The notes beneath the pieces are model-generated. The model had not been told where the DNA came from, searched no databases, and saw only the letters and a program-made list of their open reading frames with translations. DNA of 64,000 nucleotides from Candidatus Obscuribacterales bacterium (GTDB taxonomy: Bacteria > Cyanobacteriota > Vampirovibrionia > Obscuribacterales > Obscuribacteraceae). Of this stretch, positions 55,197-62,629 are shown in pieces; position 1 is the first letter of the stretch, and each line of letters begins with the position of its first letter. The translations under genes and the position numbers were made by a program. Location of the stretch: NCBI GenBank assembly GCA_019744775.1, contig JAIETZ010000013.1, positions 1 through 64,000 on the forward strand, read 5' to 3'.

Positions 55197-56126
55197 ATGT
55201 CGGCTTTTTCAACGCTACTTATCCTTGATGGTTCTGCTGAATGTTTGCAGGCCGCTGAGTTATTGTGGAAAGTGGGAGTTAGTCAAGACATAGGAGTAGA
55301 TGCGCAATTTGTCGTAGACTCTCCCGGAATATGGGAATTTCTCAGCTTTGATGTGCCTGGGTTGATTGGCAGCGGCCCATACTTGAAAGTTCACGAAGCT
55401 GTCAGACAGGAATTGCTTTCCCTTGGTGATACTCTTGCGGAGATGTACTCGGTACATTCAGGCTCACTGGCAATCAAGGGTGATGTGTTTATTGATGAAG
55501 GCAATCCGGTTAGAGAAATATGTAGCCGTGCTAGGTCCTATTCATTAACTGCCATAGGAAATAAGTCCAGCGGTATAACCTCTCCTGCTCAAGACAGGCG
55601 AGCGGTGCCGCGTCGTTCTTTGGCGGAGAAACTTGCTCATTATATCGAAAGCCCTCTTCTAATTATCCAAAATGCCTGTACGCCCTGGCAGAGCCTTGAT
55701 GTATACATTGATCCGGCTGATGATTTTCAAAATACACTGGACGGCGCGTTTTTTGTTGCCTCGTTCTTGAATGCACAAATACGTGTTGTGCCCTGCATAG
55801 ATCAGCCACATAATCAGACTGGACAGGCTGGATTGCTCAACTATCTGCAACTTCAACGTGAGAACTTTCCACAGGTAACGGTTGAGCTTATTAGCGCCGA
55901 TACAATGTCTGTCATAGCCAGTATTGCTTCCCGCACTGATATCACGAGCTTACCTGTAATTTCATCGTTTGCAGGACCTAAAGGCAGGCACGATCCTGTC
56001 GGATTGCTTGTAGATCAAACTATCCGTTATTTAAGTGTACCGTCCATCTTGTTGTGGCCGGCTGAATTCAGTCTACGGAAACTCAAGGAACAACCGGCTG
56101 CAACTAACAGAAACAAAGCTCACTGA
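55197..56126 (+). CDS. Tandem universal stress protein-like protein
   Basis: 309 aa, two Usp-like halves: FSTLLILDGSAECLQAAELLWKVG, with a GNPVREICSRARSYSLTAIGNKSSG segment, and SLDVYIDPADDFQNTLDGAFFVASFLNAQIRVV with YLSVPSILLWPAE. The ATP-binding G-x2-G-x9-G(S/T) motif is not clear, so nucleotide binding is uncertain. ATG 55197 is used because the upstream in-frame part begins at TTG and overlaps the TauE promoter. Usp proteins often accompany anaerobic regulons. Confidence 0.7.
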   Translation: MSAFSTLLILDGSAECLQAAELLWKVGVSQDIGVDAQFVVDSPGIWEFLSFDVPGLIGSGPYLKVHEAVRQELLSLGDTLAEMYSVHSGSLAIKGDVFIDEGNPVREICSRARSYSLTAIGNKSSGITSPAQDRRAVPRRSLAEKLAHYIESPLLIIQNACTPWQSLDVYIDPADDFQNTLDGAFFVASFLNAQIRVVPCIDQPHNQTGQAGLLNYLQLQRENFPQVTVELISADTMSVIASIASRTDITSLPVISSFAGPKGRHDPVGLLVDQTIRYLSVPSILLWPAEFSLRKLKEQPAATNRNKAH

Positions 56127-56521
56127 TATCGATGTAAGTGCTGAAGCATGAAGTCAAAAACATAGGGCGCCATGTTACTGCAGTCAAGGGGATCGGGAAT
56201 CTCTGTCCGGGGATGCACCAGTCCGGTCTTAGCCTTATAGGCTTCTACGTCCGTTTCAATTCCAGATGTAACTTGCTTTATCATCTCCGCGCATCCGCCT
56301 TTAGACAACTGACTGCAGTGTTGTTTGAAATATGCCTCAACTATTTGTCTAGATGCGGACAACGAACCGCATTTTTGGCAATTGCCATTGTGCGACAGTG
56401 ATCCTTCAGTAATCAAACCAACTGCATACGCGCCTCTAATAAGAGCCTCCGCACAACTAATTCCTTCTTTGTGCAATAGGTCTAAAATAAGCAGTCTGCC
56501 GTTTGGGTACCTTAAATTCAC
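56120..56521 (-). CDS. Unknown small cysteine-containing protein
   Basis: 133 aa, start GTG. NCQKCGSLSASRQIVEAYFKQHCSQLSKGGCAEMIKQ carries four Cys, two as a C-x2-C pair that could hold a metal; the C-terminal half contains DCSNMAPYVFDFMLQHLH. No family recognised. Its 3' end overlaps the Usp gene by 7 bases. Opposite moaA with 252 bases between starts. Confidence 0.65.
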   Translation of the reverse strand: MNLRYPNGRLLILDLLHKEGISCAEALIRGAYAVGLITEGSLSHNGNCQKCGSLSASRQIVEAYFKQHCSQLSKGGCAEMIKQVTSGIETDVEAYKAKTGLVHPRTEIPDPLDCSNMAPYVFDFMLQHLHRYQ

Positions 56522-56621
56522 TTGGACATTCCGTTGCTAATAGCAAAAAAAACACACGATTCTATTCTTAACTGAATCGTAAAGTTGCACATCATTCCCA
56601 AGAAGCATTACGAATAACCAA

Positions 56622-56639
56622 ATCATCCTTTCGGAGGAT
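56622..56639. promoter_or_regulatory. Palindrome A upstream of moaA
   Basis: ATCATCCTTTCGGAGGAT, 13 of 14 arm positions matching, 134 bases before the preferred moaA start (101 before ATG 56741). Placing moaA here would tie molybdenum cofactor supply to the two nitrate reductases. Confidence 0.5.
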
Positions 56640-56773
56640 AAAGGCTCTAGCCTGCCGGCACTGTGTGCTTGGCATCGGGCGCAAAGACCATATGAGGTTC
56701 GGTCTATGCGACAATAAGTTCGTGTTAGTGAATCAGCGGCATGAAAATCGAAGGTGAGGACAAGCCAAGGCTA

Positions 56774-57757
56774 ATGAATCAACTGATTGATAATTATGGT
56801 AGAGAGCATACTTATTTGCGAATATCGGTTACGGATAGATGCAATTTGCGCTGTTCTTATTGCATGCCACCGGAAGGTCTTAAGTGGAAAACCAAAGATA
56901 ATATTCTGACTTTCGAAGAAATTATTCGCATCGCAAGAGTCTTTGTAGATCTGGGAATATCGAAAATTCGTTTAACCGGTGGCGAACCGCTCGTTCGTAA
57001 AGACTTGCCTTTTCTTGTGCATCAACTGTCCAGGCTTGAAGGTCTTTCGACAATTGCCATGACAACAAATGGGGTTTTGTTATCTGGGCAAGCTCAAGTA
57101 CTGAAAGACGCCGGCTTGACCTCTTTAAATATTAGCCTCGACACACTGGACAGAATCCGTTTTGCGGAATTAACTAAGCGAGACGATTATGAAGCTGTGA
57201 TGAAGGGAATTAACGCTGCTCTAGAAATTGGATTCTCTTCCTTGAAAATGAACATGGTAGTGATCAAGGGAGTCAATGACGATGAAGTAGTCGACATGGT
57301 CAATTGGGCAAAAGATAAACCAATCAATGTGCGCTTCATCGAATATATGCCGTTTAAGGACAATCACTGGCGACCACAAGGTGTTTTCTCGTATTGCGAA
57401 ATGCGCGATGCAATTGAAAAACAGTTTAAGCTCATACCGCTTGAACTGACGCCGGGCGCCGTTGCCAAAGACTTTGCTATTGAAGGACATATTGGCAAAG
57501 TTAGTTTTATTACGTCAATGACGGAAAGCTTTTGTAGCTCATGCAACAGGTTGCGATTGACTGCAGACGGCTCCGTCAAATCTTGTCTTTTCTATTTGCC
57601 TGAAGTCAATTTGAAAGATGTATTGCGCAAGGGGATTTCAGATTCAGAGTTGGCTCTTCTGATTCAGTCCGCAGTCTTGATGAAACCAGAGGCGCATCCC
57701 CCGATGGAAGAATTAGCAAACACTGCCAACCGAACAATGATCGAAATCGGTGGTTAG
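56774..57757 (+). CDS. moaA: GTP 3',8-cyclase MoaA
   Basis: 327 aa. First radical SAM step of molybdenum cofactor synthesis. N-terminal cluster C23-x3-C27-x2-C30 in VTDRCNLRCSYCMPPEG, KIRLTGGEPLVRKDL, and the second cluster CSSCNRLRLTADGSVKSC; the C-terminus ends in Gly-Gly, as required for activity. ATG 56774 is chosen since MNQLIDNYGREHTYLR matches the family start and AAGG lies 5 bases before it; ATG 56741 would add 11 residues. Other moa genes are not in the window. Confidence 0.96.
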   Translation: MNQLIDNYGREHTYLRISVTDRCNLRCSYCMPPEGLKWKTKDNILTFEEIIRIARVFVDLGISKIRLTGGEPLVRKDLPFLVHQLSRLEGLSTIAMTTNGVLLSGQAQVLKDAGLTSLNISLDTLDRIRFAELTKRDDYEAVMKGINAALEIGFSSLKMNMVVIKGVNDDEVVDMVNWAKDKPINVRFIEYMPFKDNHWRPQGVFSYCEMRDAIEKQFKLIPLELTPGAVAKDFAIEGHIGKVSFITSMTESFCSSCNRLRLTADGSVKSCLFYLPEVNLKDVLRKGISDSELALLIQSAVLMKPEAHPPMEELANTANRTMIEIGG

Positions 57758-57787
57758 TGGCGAAGCATTTGTTTGATATCTGGGCAA

Positions 57788-57979
57788 TCAGCCGCCGTGC
57801 CATTCATCTTTGCCCGTCAACAAATCGTCGCCAGGATTGTTTTCCACGTATATAGGGATTAGGTCATCGTGGCGCGCATTGCCACAAATTGGACAGGTGA
57901 GTGGTCCGTTTGTGTATTTGAACTCACAGTCACACCAGATACAAAGGTAAGTGGCTTTTTCCGGAGCTTTTCTGGGCAT
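57788..57979 (-). CDS. Rubredoxin-like zinc-ribbon protein
   Basis: 63 aa. YLCIWCDCEFKYTNGPLTCPICGNARHDDL gives C-x2-C...C-x2-C as in rubredoxin or a zinc ribbon. Lacks the Tyr/Phe-rich core of a typical rubredoxin, so a zinc ribbon is equally likely. ATG 57979 has AAGG at normal spacing; a TTG 30 bases upstream is possible. Ends 30 bases from the convergent moaA stop. Confidence 0.75.
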   Translation of the reverse strand: MPRKAPEKATYLCIWCDCEFKYTNGPLTCPICGNARHDDLIPIYVENNPGDDLLTGKDEWHGG

Positions 57980-58055
57980 TTTTGCCTTCACGACTATTAC
58001 CTCAATCAATTGGCGTTACTTCTAGTATTGCACTAAATGCTTCAACTAACCTCCC

Positions 58056-59453
58056 TCATCGGTTCCACACTTGTGCAAAGCCTGTTTCGGACATTGTGCG
58101 CATGTCCTCTTCAAAGAAAAAACTTTCCGCACCAAAGGCGGGACGTAGCTCGTCCAGCCACCTTGCTTCTTCATCATATTTGGCAAAGAAAATCTTGTTG
58201 CACCAGCGGGGATTTCGAGCCTGTATGAATTTGAGAACGAATACTTTTTCGCCTGACAGTTCTGTGACGCCGTCAACTAAAACCTTTCCAGGAGTGCAGG
58301 ACATAGATGGGCCGCGAACGGTCCGTGCCAGTCCGGAAACTTTTTGGTAAGCGTTTTGGAAAATGTCTAAGCAGCGGTAAAGAGGTAGCTCAAAGTATTC
58401 CCGAGCTCCTGTATCGCGAGCTACAAACATGTAGTACGGAATAGTGCCTAATTTGACTTGTAATCGCCACATCTCCGACCAAATTTTTGGATCATCATTT
58501 ATGTGTTTCATTAGAGGTGCTTGACAGCGGATGACCGCTCCAGTGCTTGTAACTCGTCTTATAGCTGCTTCTGCGATATCGGTCTTAAGCAGATTAGGAT
58601 GACTGTAATGAGCCATTATAGACATCGAACGTTTTGATTCTACAACCTGTGAAAATAACCGAAGCAGATCATCTGAGTCTGTATCGGAAACAAATCGATA
58701 TGGCCAGTAGCCCAGGGCATAGGTGCCAATGCGAATGCTCGTTATTTGTTCGAATTCCGGGGTCAGCAGCGGCTCGATATAACGCCTGAGTAAATCGCTA
58801 CGCATCACCATCGGATCACCGCCGGTGAAAAGCACGCTCGTAACTCCCTTGTGATTTCTCAAGTAATCAAGCAAAGGAGTGACTTCAGTGGAAGCAAACT
58901 TTAGTCCTTCCATGCCTGTAAATTGCGGCCAGCGGAAGCAATATGTACAGTACGCAAAACACGTTTGGCCGGCGGTAGGAAAAAACAGTACAGTTTCCCG
59001 ATACTTATGTTGAATTCCCGCAACGGGTGTGCCGGCTAACCTGGGCACGTTTAGATTCATTTGTCCGGCCGGATGCGGATTTAAACGTGAGCGAATTTCA
59101 TTGGCTTGGGCTTGTATTTCCGCTTCGGAAGCTTCTGCTTTGATTAATCGCATCATGCTTTTTAGCTCATCAGGACGCAGCATGCCTGGTTGTGGAAAAG
59201 TGAGCTGAAATATGGGATCGTCAGGTACTTTTTCCCAGTCTATAAGATCTTCAACAAGGTAGTTGTTTACGCGGAACGGTAATACTGCCGATACAGCCTT
59301 CATTTTAAGAAGCGCTAGACGGCCAAGTGCCTTTAGCTGCGGCAATGAATCAAGATTACCACGTTGATAGACGGTAAATGGTCTTGGACAGTCCGTCTTT
59401 TGTAAGGTGACAGAAAAATCCGGGCAGTTGTAGTTGATTAAAGATGGATACAT
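58056..59453 (-). CDS. KamA-like (lysine 2,3-aminomutase family) radical SAM protein
   Basis: 465 aa. Radical SAM cluster C165-x3-C169-x2-C172 in TCFAYCTYCFRWPQF, with VLFTGGDPMVMRSDLL (SAM-binding GGD) and TPGKVLVDGV near the C-terminus, where a Lys is placed as the PLP lysine of KamA but without its GGGG run. The C-terminal half extends to a FEEDMRTMSETG end. The family includes lysine 2,3-aminomutase and EpmB; the substrate here is not evident from neighbours. Confidence 0.85.
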   Translation of the reverse strand: MYPSLINYNCPDFSVTLQKTDCPRPFTVYQRGNLDSLPQLKALGRLALLKMKAVSAVLPFRVNNYLVEDLIDWEKVPDDPIFQLTFPQPGMLRPDELKSMMRLIKAEASEAEIQAQANEIRSRLNPHPAGQMNLNVPRLAGTPVAGIQHKYRETVLFFPTAGQTCFAYCTYCFRWPQFTGMEGLKFASTEVTPLLDYLRNHKGVTSVLFTGGDPMVMRSDLLRRYIEPLLTPEFEQITSIRIGTYALGYWPYRFVSDTDSDDLLRLFSQVVESKRSMSIMAHYSHPNLLKTDIAEAAIRRVTSTGAVIRCQAPLMKHINDDPKIWSEMWRLQVKLGTIPYYMFVARDTGAREYFELPLYRCLDIFQNAYQKVSGLARTVRGPSMSCTPGKVLVDGVTELSGEKVFVLKFIQARNPRWCNKIFFAKYDEEARWLDELRPAFGAESFFFEEDMRTMSETGFAQVWNR

Positions 59454-59564
59454 GCTTGTAAGTCGTGCGTTGAATTCTGGCGTTGTACGCCTCTATTTCT
59501 ATTGTAAACATGGAGATTTCCAGAGTATTTCACCAGATAGCTTTTGCCAAAGTGCCCGTGCAAT

Positions 59565-59587
59565 GTAGAGGCGCTTTGCATGCGCCC
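59565..59587 (-). repeat. Degenerate copy of the dispersed palindromic repeat
   Basis: GTAGAGGCGCTTTGCATGCG then CCC, differing from the reverse-complement unit at 8262-8284 by two bases (G to A, A to T). Followed at 59596-59625 by GTCATTCTGAGCAACGCG..., related in reverse orientation to the segment at 144-188. Confidence 0.6.
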
Positions 59588-59644
59588 TTTTGCACGTCAT
59601 TCTGAGCAACGCGAAGAATCTCGCGAGTTAAAGACGTGAGCCTG

Positions 59645-60319
59645 CTATTTCTGCGCTACCATCTGCACTACGAGATCAATATGATTTTTACCTTCGTGGA
59701 AGCGGATGGCATTGTGTGTTGATAGTGTTGTGAATTTGTATCCGGCAAATTCATTTTTTAGTTCATCACGCGATGCCCAAAATATTTCGCCTGGCCTTGG
59801 AACATAACCCTCGTAAATTATTAGCCCGCCCGGCTTAAGACTTTCACGAACAACCGCAAATCCTTTATGGCGGATACTCGGCAGCGTCGGCAAGTCAATG
59901 ATGGCAATTACGTCGTAAAAGTTTTTCGGTGTACGTGGTTCTGCAAAATCCGCTATCCAGTAATTGAAAGTGACTCCATTGGATTTTGCTAGGGCTATTG
60001 CTTTTTCTCTACCCTTGACACTGAAATCAAATGCATCTACATACCAGCCGTGGCTTGCAGCGTACACCGCATTGCGTCCTTCACCTTCTCCGGGCAGAAG
60101 TAACTTGCCTCGTCTTAACTTGCTCAATTCGTCGACGAAGAAATCGTCTGGTTCTGTGCCGATGAAATATCCTTTCTTGCTATAGGCTTTATCCCAGAAT
60201 TGCTTGAGCTCGCTTGCATATTCCTGAGCGGTCAGCGGTTTTTGAGCCTGCTTGGCTTGAGCGGGCTGCAAAAAGCACAAGCAGAGAAATAGAGTTAGCG
60301 ACAGCAGCAGTTTATGCAT
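59645..60319 (-). CDS. Secreted SAM methyltransferase-like protein
   Basis: 224 aa. Signal peptide MHKLLLSLTLFLCLCFLQPAQA followed by a class I methyltransferase fold: GKLLLPGEGEGRNAVYAASHGWYVDAFDFSVKGREKAIALA (SAM-binding Gly-rich loop and Asp) and YDVIAIIDLPTL. The body resembles TehB-type methyltransferases. A signal peptide on an S-adenosylmethionine enzyme is odd since SAM is cytoplasmic; it may be lipid-side anchored or have lost activity. Last gene of the RIC-Rrf2 operon, overlapping the DUF488 gene by 8 bases. Confidence 0.8.
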   Translation of the reverse strand: MHKLLLSLTLFLCLCFLQPAQAKQAQKPLTAQEYASELKQFWDKAYSKKGYFIGTEPDDFFVDELSKLRRGKLLLPGEGEGRNAVYAASHGWYVDAFDFSVKGREKAIALAKSNGVTFNYWIADFAEPRTPKNFYDVIAIIDLPTLPSIRHKGFAVVRESLKPGGLIIYEGYVPRPGEIFWASRDELKNEFAGYKFTTLSTHNAIRFHEGKNHIDLVVQMVAQK

Positions 60320-60680
60320 TAGATGCCCTTCCAGGCAGTTTGGCTTCTAAATATTGCTTTAGAGCTTCGGCATTGTTGTGTCTGACATCTTTGGCTGCGT
60401 AGATAAGAGTCATGTGGTGACGCTGTGCCTTCTTCAGAAGCGGCTGCCAGTATACCTGGTTATGGTCCAGCTCCTGAAAGTATTTAATGAGAAACTGGCG
60501 CCATCTTTCGGGCTTATGTGCAAACCACTGCCGAAGTTCTGTACTTGGACTAACTTCTTTAATCCAGTCATCGACGACAAGTTTCTCCTTGCTGATTCCG
60601 CGAGGCCAGAGCCGATCAACTAGAATGCGCAGTCCATCGGTCGGCTCCGGCTCATCATAAACTCTCTTTGTTCGGATCAT
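60312..60680 (-). CDS. DUF488 family protein
   Basis: 122 aa. MIRTKRVYDEPEPTDGLRILVDRLWPRGISKEKLVVDDWIKEVSPSTELRQWF and MTLIYAAKDVRHNNAEALKQYL are standard for DUF488 (YeaO-like) proteins, whose function is unknown. ATG 60680 follows the stop of the DUF1858 gene directly. Frequent companion of nitrate/NO or iron-stress genes. Confidence 0.9.
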   Translation of the reverse strand: MIRTKRVYDEPEPTDGLRILVDRLWPRGISKEKLVVDDWIKEVSPSTELRQWFAHKPERWRQFLIKYFQELDHNQVYWQPLLKKAQRHHMTLIYAAKDVRHNNAEALKQYLEAKLPGRASNA

Positions 60681-60681
60681 T

Positions 60682-60909
60682 TTATGATACCCCTGCTGTG
60701 CCGGCAGCATCAAAAAACTTTTGGAGGTCGAGAATTAAAGCATCTACATCGTCGATGTGGCACATGCTGTCACACAACTCCAAATTACAATCCAGAATGC
60801 TTTCGTCGCACGACAAGGGCACATCGACCCCGTGCTGTAGGAACACTTGGGCGGCATCGGGACAAGCGTCCATAATTTCTTTTACTGTTGTCTCTCTTGT
60901 GATAATCAT
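60682..60909 (-). CDS. DUF1858 domain protein
   Basis: 75 aa. TTVKEIMDACPDAAQVFLQHGVDVPLSCDESILDCNLELCDSMCHIDD matches the DUF1858/hybrid-cluster-associated redox domain also seen fused to RIC and hybrid cluster proteins, with several Cys. Small cytoplasmic partner in nitrosative stress gene sets. GAGGTGA site 5 bases before ATG. Confidence 0.85.
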   Translation of the reverse strand: MIITRETTVKEIMDACPDAAQVFLQHGVDVPLSCDESILDCNLELCDSMCHIDDVDALILDLQKFFDAAGTAGVS

Positions 60910-60950
60910 AATGGCTCACCTCTACTTTCTTAAATACTATAACTGGGATG

Positions 60951-61409
60951 TTACTTGCGGACGGCAGGAGCCTTGGAAGGCTTGCATGTAGAGTCGCACA
61001 GCGGAATAGATTTTGTCGGACGCGCCAGCACGTCGGCAATTGTGGTATCACGGAACGCCTTTTCGATGACCGCTGTTGCATCGTCGAGTTGCTTGTGCAA
61101 AGCACAAAGATTGGTGCCATGTGCTTTGAGTCCCAAGGGGCAGGTGTTGATGCGCTGGATTGGATCGACGGCGCTTACTACTTGCAAGATTGTTACCGCT
61201 TCCGGTGGCTTTGATAACACGAAGCCCCCACCAATGCCCCTTTGAGATTGTATTAGGTCTGCCCTGACCAGCGATTTCAACACCTTAGACAAATAAGCAG
61301 CAGGTACTTTCGTGGCAGCCGATATTTGTTGTGTGGTATAAGCGGCATCGCCGTTCATTGACAGGAATACGATTGCGCGCAAAGCATACTCTGCTGTTTG
61401 AGAAATCAT
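60951..61409 (-). CDS. Rrf2-family regulator (NsrR/IscR-like)
   Basis: 152 aa winged-helix regulator. QTAEYALRAIVFLSMNG, TTQQISAATKVPAAYLSKVLKSLVRADLIQSQRGIGGGFVLSKPPEAVTILQVVSAVDP is the Rrf2 DNA-binding and dimer part; C90 and C102, with further Cys near the C-terminus (LCDSTC), can bind an Fe-S cluster, as in NsrR, which senses NO. Located directly after the rubredoxin-RIC gene with AAGGAG ahead of ATG. A good candidate to control the RIC operon and possibly the wider palindrome set. Confidence 0.92.
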   Translation of the reverse strand: MISQTAEYALRAIVFLSMNGDAAYTTQQISAATKVPAAYLSKVLKSLVRADLIQSQRGIGGGFVLSKPPEAVTILQVVSAVDPIQRINTCPLGLKAHGTNLCALHKQLDDATAVIEKAFRDTTIADVLARPTKSIPLCDSTCKPSKAPAVRK

Positions 61410-61450
61410 TGTCTTGCTCCTTAGGCTTTGAAGCGCTTTGAATGCAGCAA

Positions 61451-62407
61451 TTATTTGGTCGCTGCAGCTGACTTGAGATAATCTATTGCCCGGGGGAACA
61501 ATATGTTGTTCTCCTTATGAACATGCTGATGCATGTCCAGTTCAAGCTTGGCTAGTGAATGCAACAGAACCTTGAAAGTATCACATGCATCCTCCGGCGG
61601 CGTGTAGTTATTCGTGAGCGTCCGCATGGCGAACATGGCTTCGCCGGCATCATCGTGCTCCTGTATCATCACTTCTATGGGATGTTCGATGCCGCCACCA
61701 CAGCCAAATGATGTTGGGTTGCCTCCATCCTCCAGAGCGGAAATGCCTGGGAAGAGAATCAACTCCTCTTTTTGCATATGCAACTCAAGCTTGTCTTTGA
61801 ATGTCTTAAGCACATCCAGTACCTTCAGCATTTTAGGATGATTGTCACCATGGACTTTGGCGACCTTTTCGGCGAGCGCCTTTAGTCGGGGCAGTTCCTG
61901 CCGCAATGGTTGATGATATGAAGAGACTATATGATGGACAAGTTCCTTGAGGCTGGATTGTGTCCAGTCGGGTTCAGCGCCAGCTGGGTCTTTTTGTCCG
62001 GCGGCAACAAGTTTTGTAAGCACTTCTTGAAGGCTGAGATTTCTTTGCCTGCAAGCTTCAGCAAGCGTCACTTTGCCGCCGCAGCAATAGTCGATGCCGT
62101 ATTGTTCTAATACACAAGCGCGCTTGGGATCTTGACTGACTAAAAGACCAACAGGAAGCGCGGACATTTGTGCGCTTTCCCTCTGGGATGCATTTTCCGC
62201 CGGGCGGACGCAAGTCTGCTCGTAGATATGAAAACTCACGCATGAGCAGGGTTGGAACATATCCTTAGAAGAATTGCACTCAGGGCACTGCCAGTTATCA
62301 GGCAGATCCTCGAATTTAACAGCCGGGGAAATAGCCTGGCGAGGTTCTCCCAGTTTCTCATCAAATATATAGTTGCACACTGTACAGATTGTTTTACCGT
62401 TTGTCAT
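61451..62407 (-). CDS. Rubredoxin-RIC fusion (di-iron NO-repair protein)
   Basis: 318 aa. Residues 1-50 are a rubredoxin-like domain (C8-x2-C11, C41-x2-C44, in ICTVCNYIF and CPECN), followed by a short Cys-bearing linker, ScdA_N motif GIDYCCGGKVTLAEAC (about 105-120), and a hemerythrin-like domain with HHIVSSYHQPLR, HGDNHPKM, LHMQKEELILFPG, and MHQHVHKENNILFPRA. The rubredoxin could feed electrons to the di-iron centre. Fused forms are far rarer than free RIC. GGAGGT site; palindrome-A-like site 68 bases upstream. A second, rubredoxin-free RIC lies at 50091-50819. Confidence 0.93.
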   Translation of the reverse strand: MTNGKTICTVCNYIFDEKLGEPRQAISPAVKFEDLPDNWQCPECNSSKDMFQPCSCVSFHIYEQTCVRPAENASQRESAQMSALPVGLLVSQDPKRACVLEQYGIDYCCGGKVTLAEACRQRNLSLQEVLTKLVAAGQKDPAGAEPDWTQSSLKELVHHIVSSYHQPLRQELPRLKALAEKVAKVHGDNHPKMLKVLDVLKTFKDKLELHMQKEELILFPGISALEDGGNPTSFGCGGGIEHPIEVMIQEHDDAGEAMFAMRTLTNNYTPPEDACDTFKVLLHSLAKLELDMHQHVHKENNILFPRAIDYLKSAAATK

Positions 62408-62425
62408 GATAGCTACCTCCGCTTT

Positions 62426-62462
62426 ATGGATTTATGCATCTCTATATCCATAATAGCATAAA
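62426..62462. promoter_or_regulatory. Inverted-repeat pair in the RIC operon promoter
   Basis: TATGGAT (62426-62432)/ATCCATA (62447-62453) and TTATGC (62433-62438)/GCATAA (62457-62462) form interlocked inverted repeats 19 bases before the operon start. Possible operator for the Rrf2 regulator encoded by the operon. Confidence 0.35.
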
Positions 62463-62475
62463 CGGGGTCGGCTGG

Positions 62476-62493
62476 ATCATACTTTAGGATGAG
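62476..62493. promoter_or_regulatory. Palindrome A upstream of the RIC operon
   Basis: ATCATACTTTAGGATGAG, 12 of 14 arm positions as ATCATCC-N4-GGATGAT, 68 bases before the rubredoxin-RIC start. Confidence 0.45.
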
Positions 62494-62629
62494 GTCAAGG
62501 GAAAATGCCGACCTGGCGCTTGTAACTTCTGAGCAACAGTCGGCGCCTACTACGTATTTGCCGCATTGACGGAAACGCCCAAAATGTAGACCATTTAATA
62601 AATCAATATTGGACTAGTGTGCCTACCGT

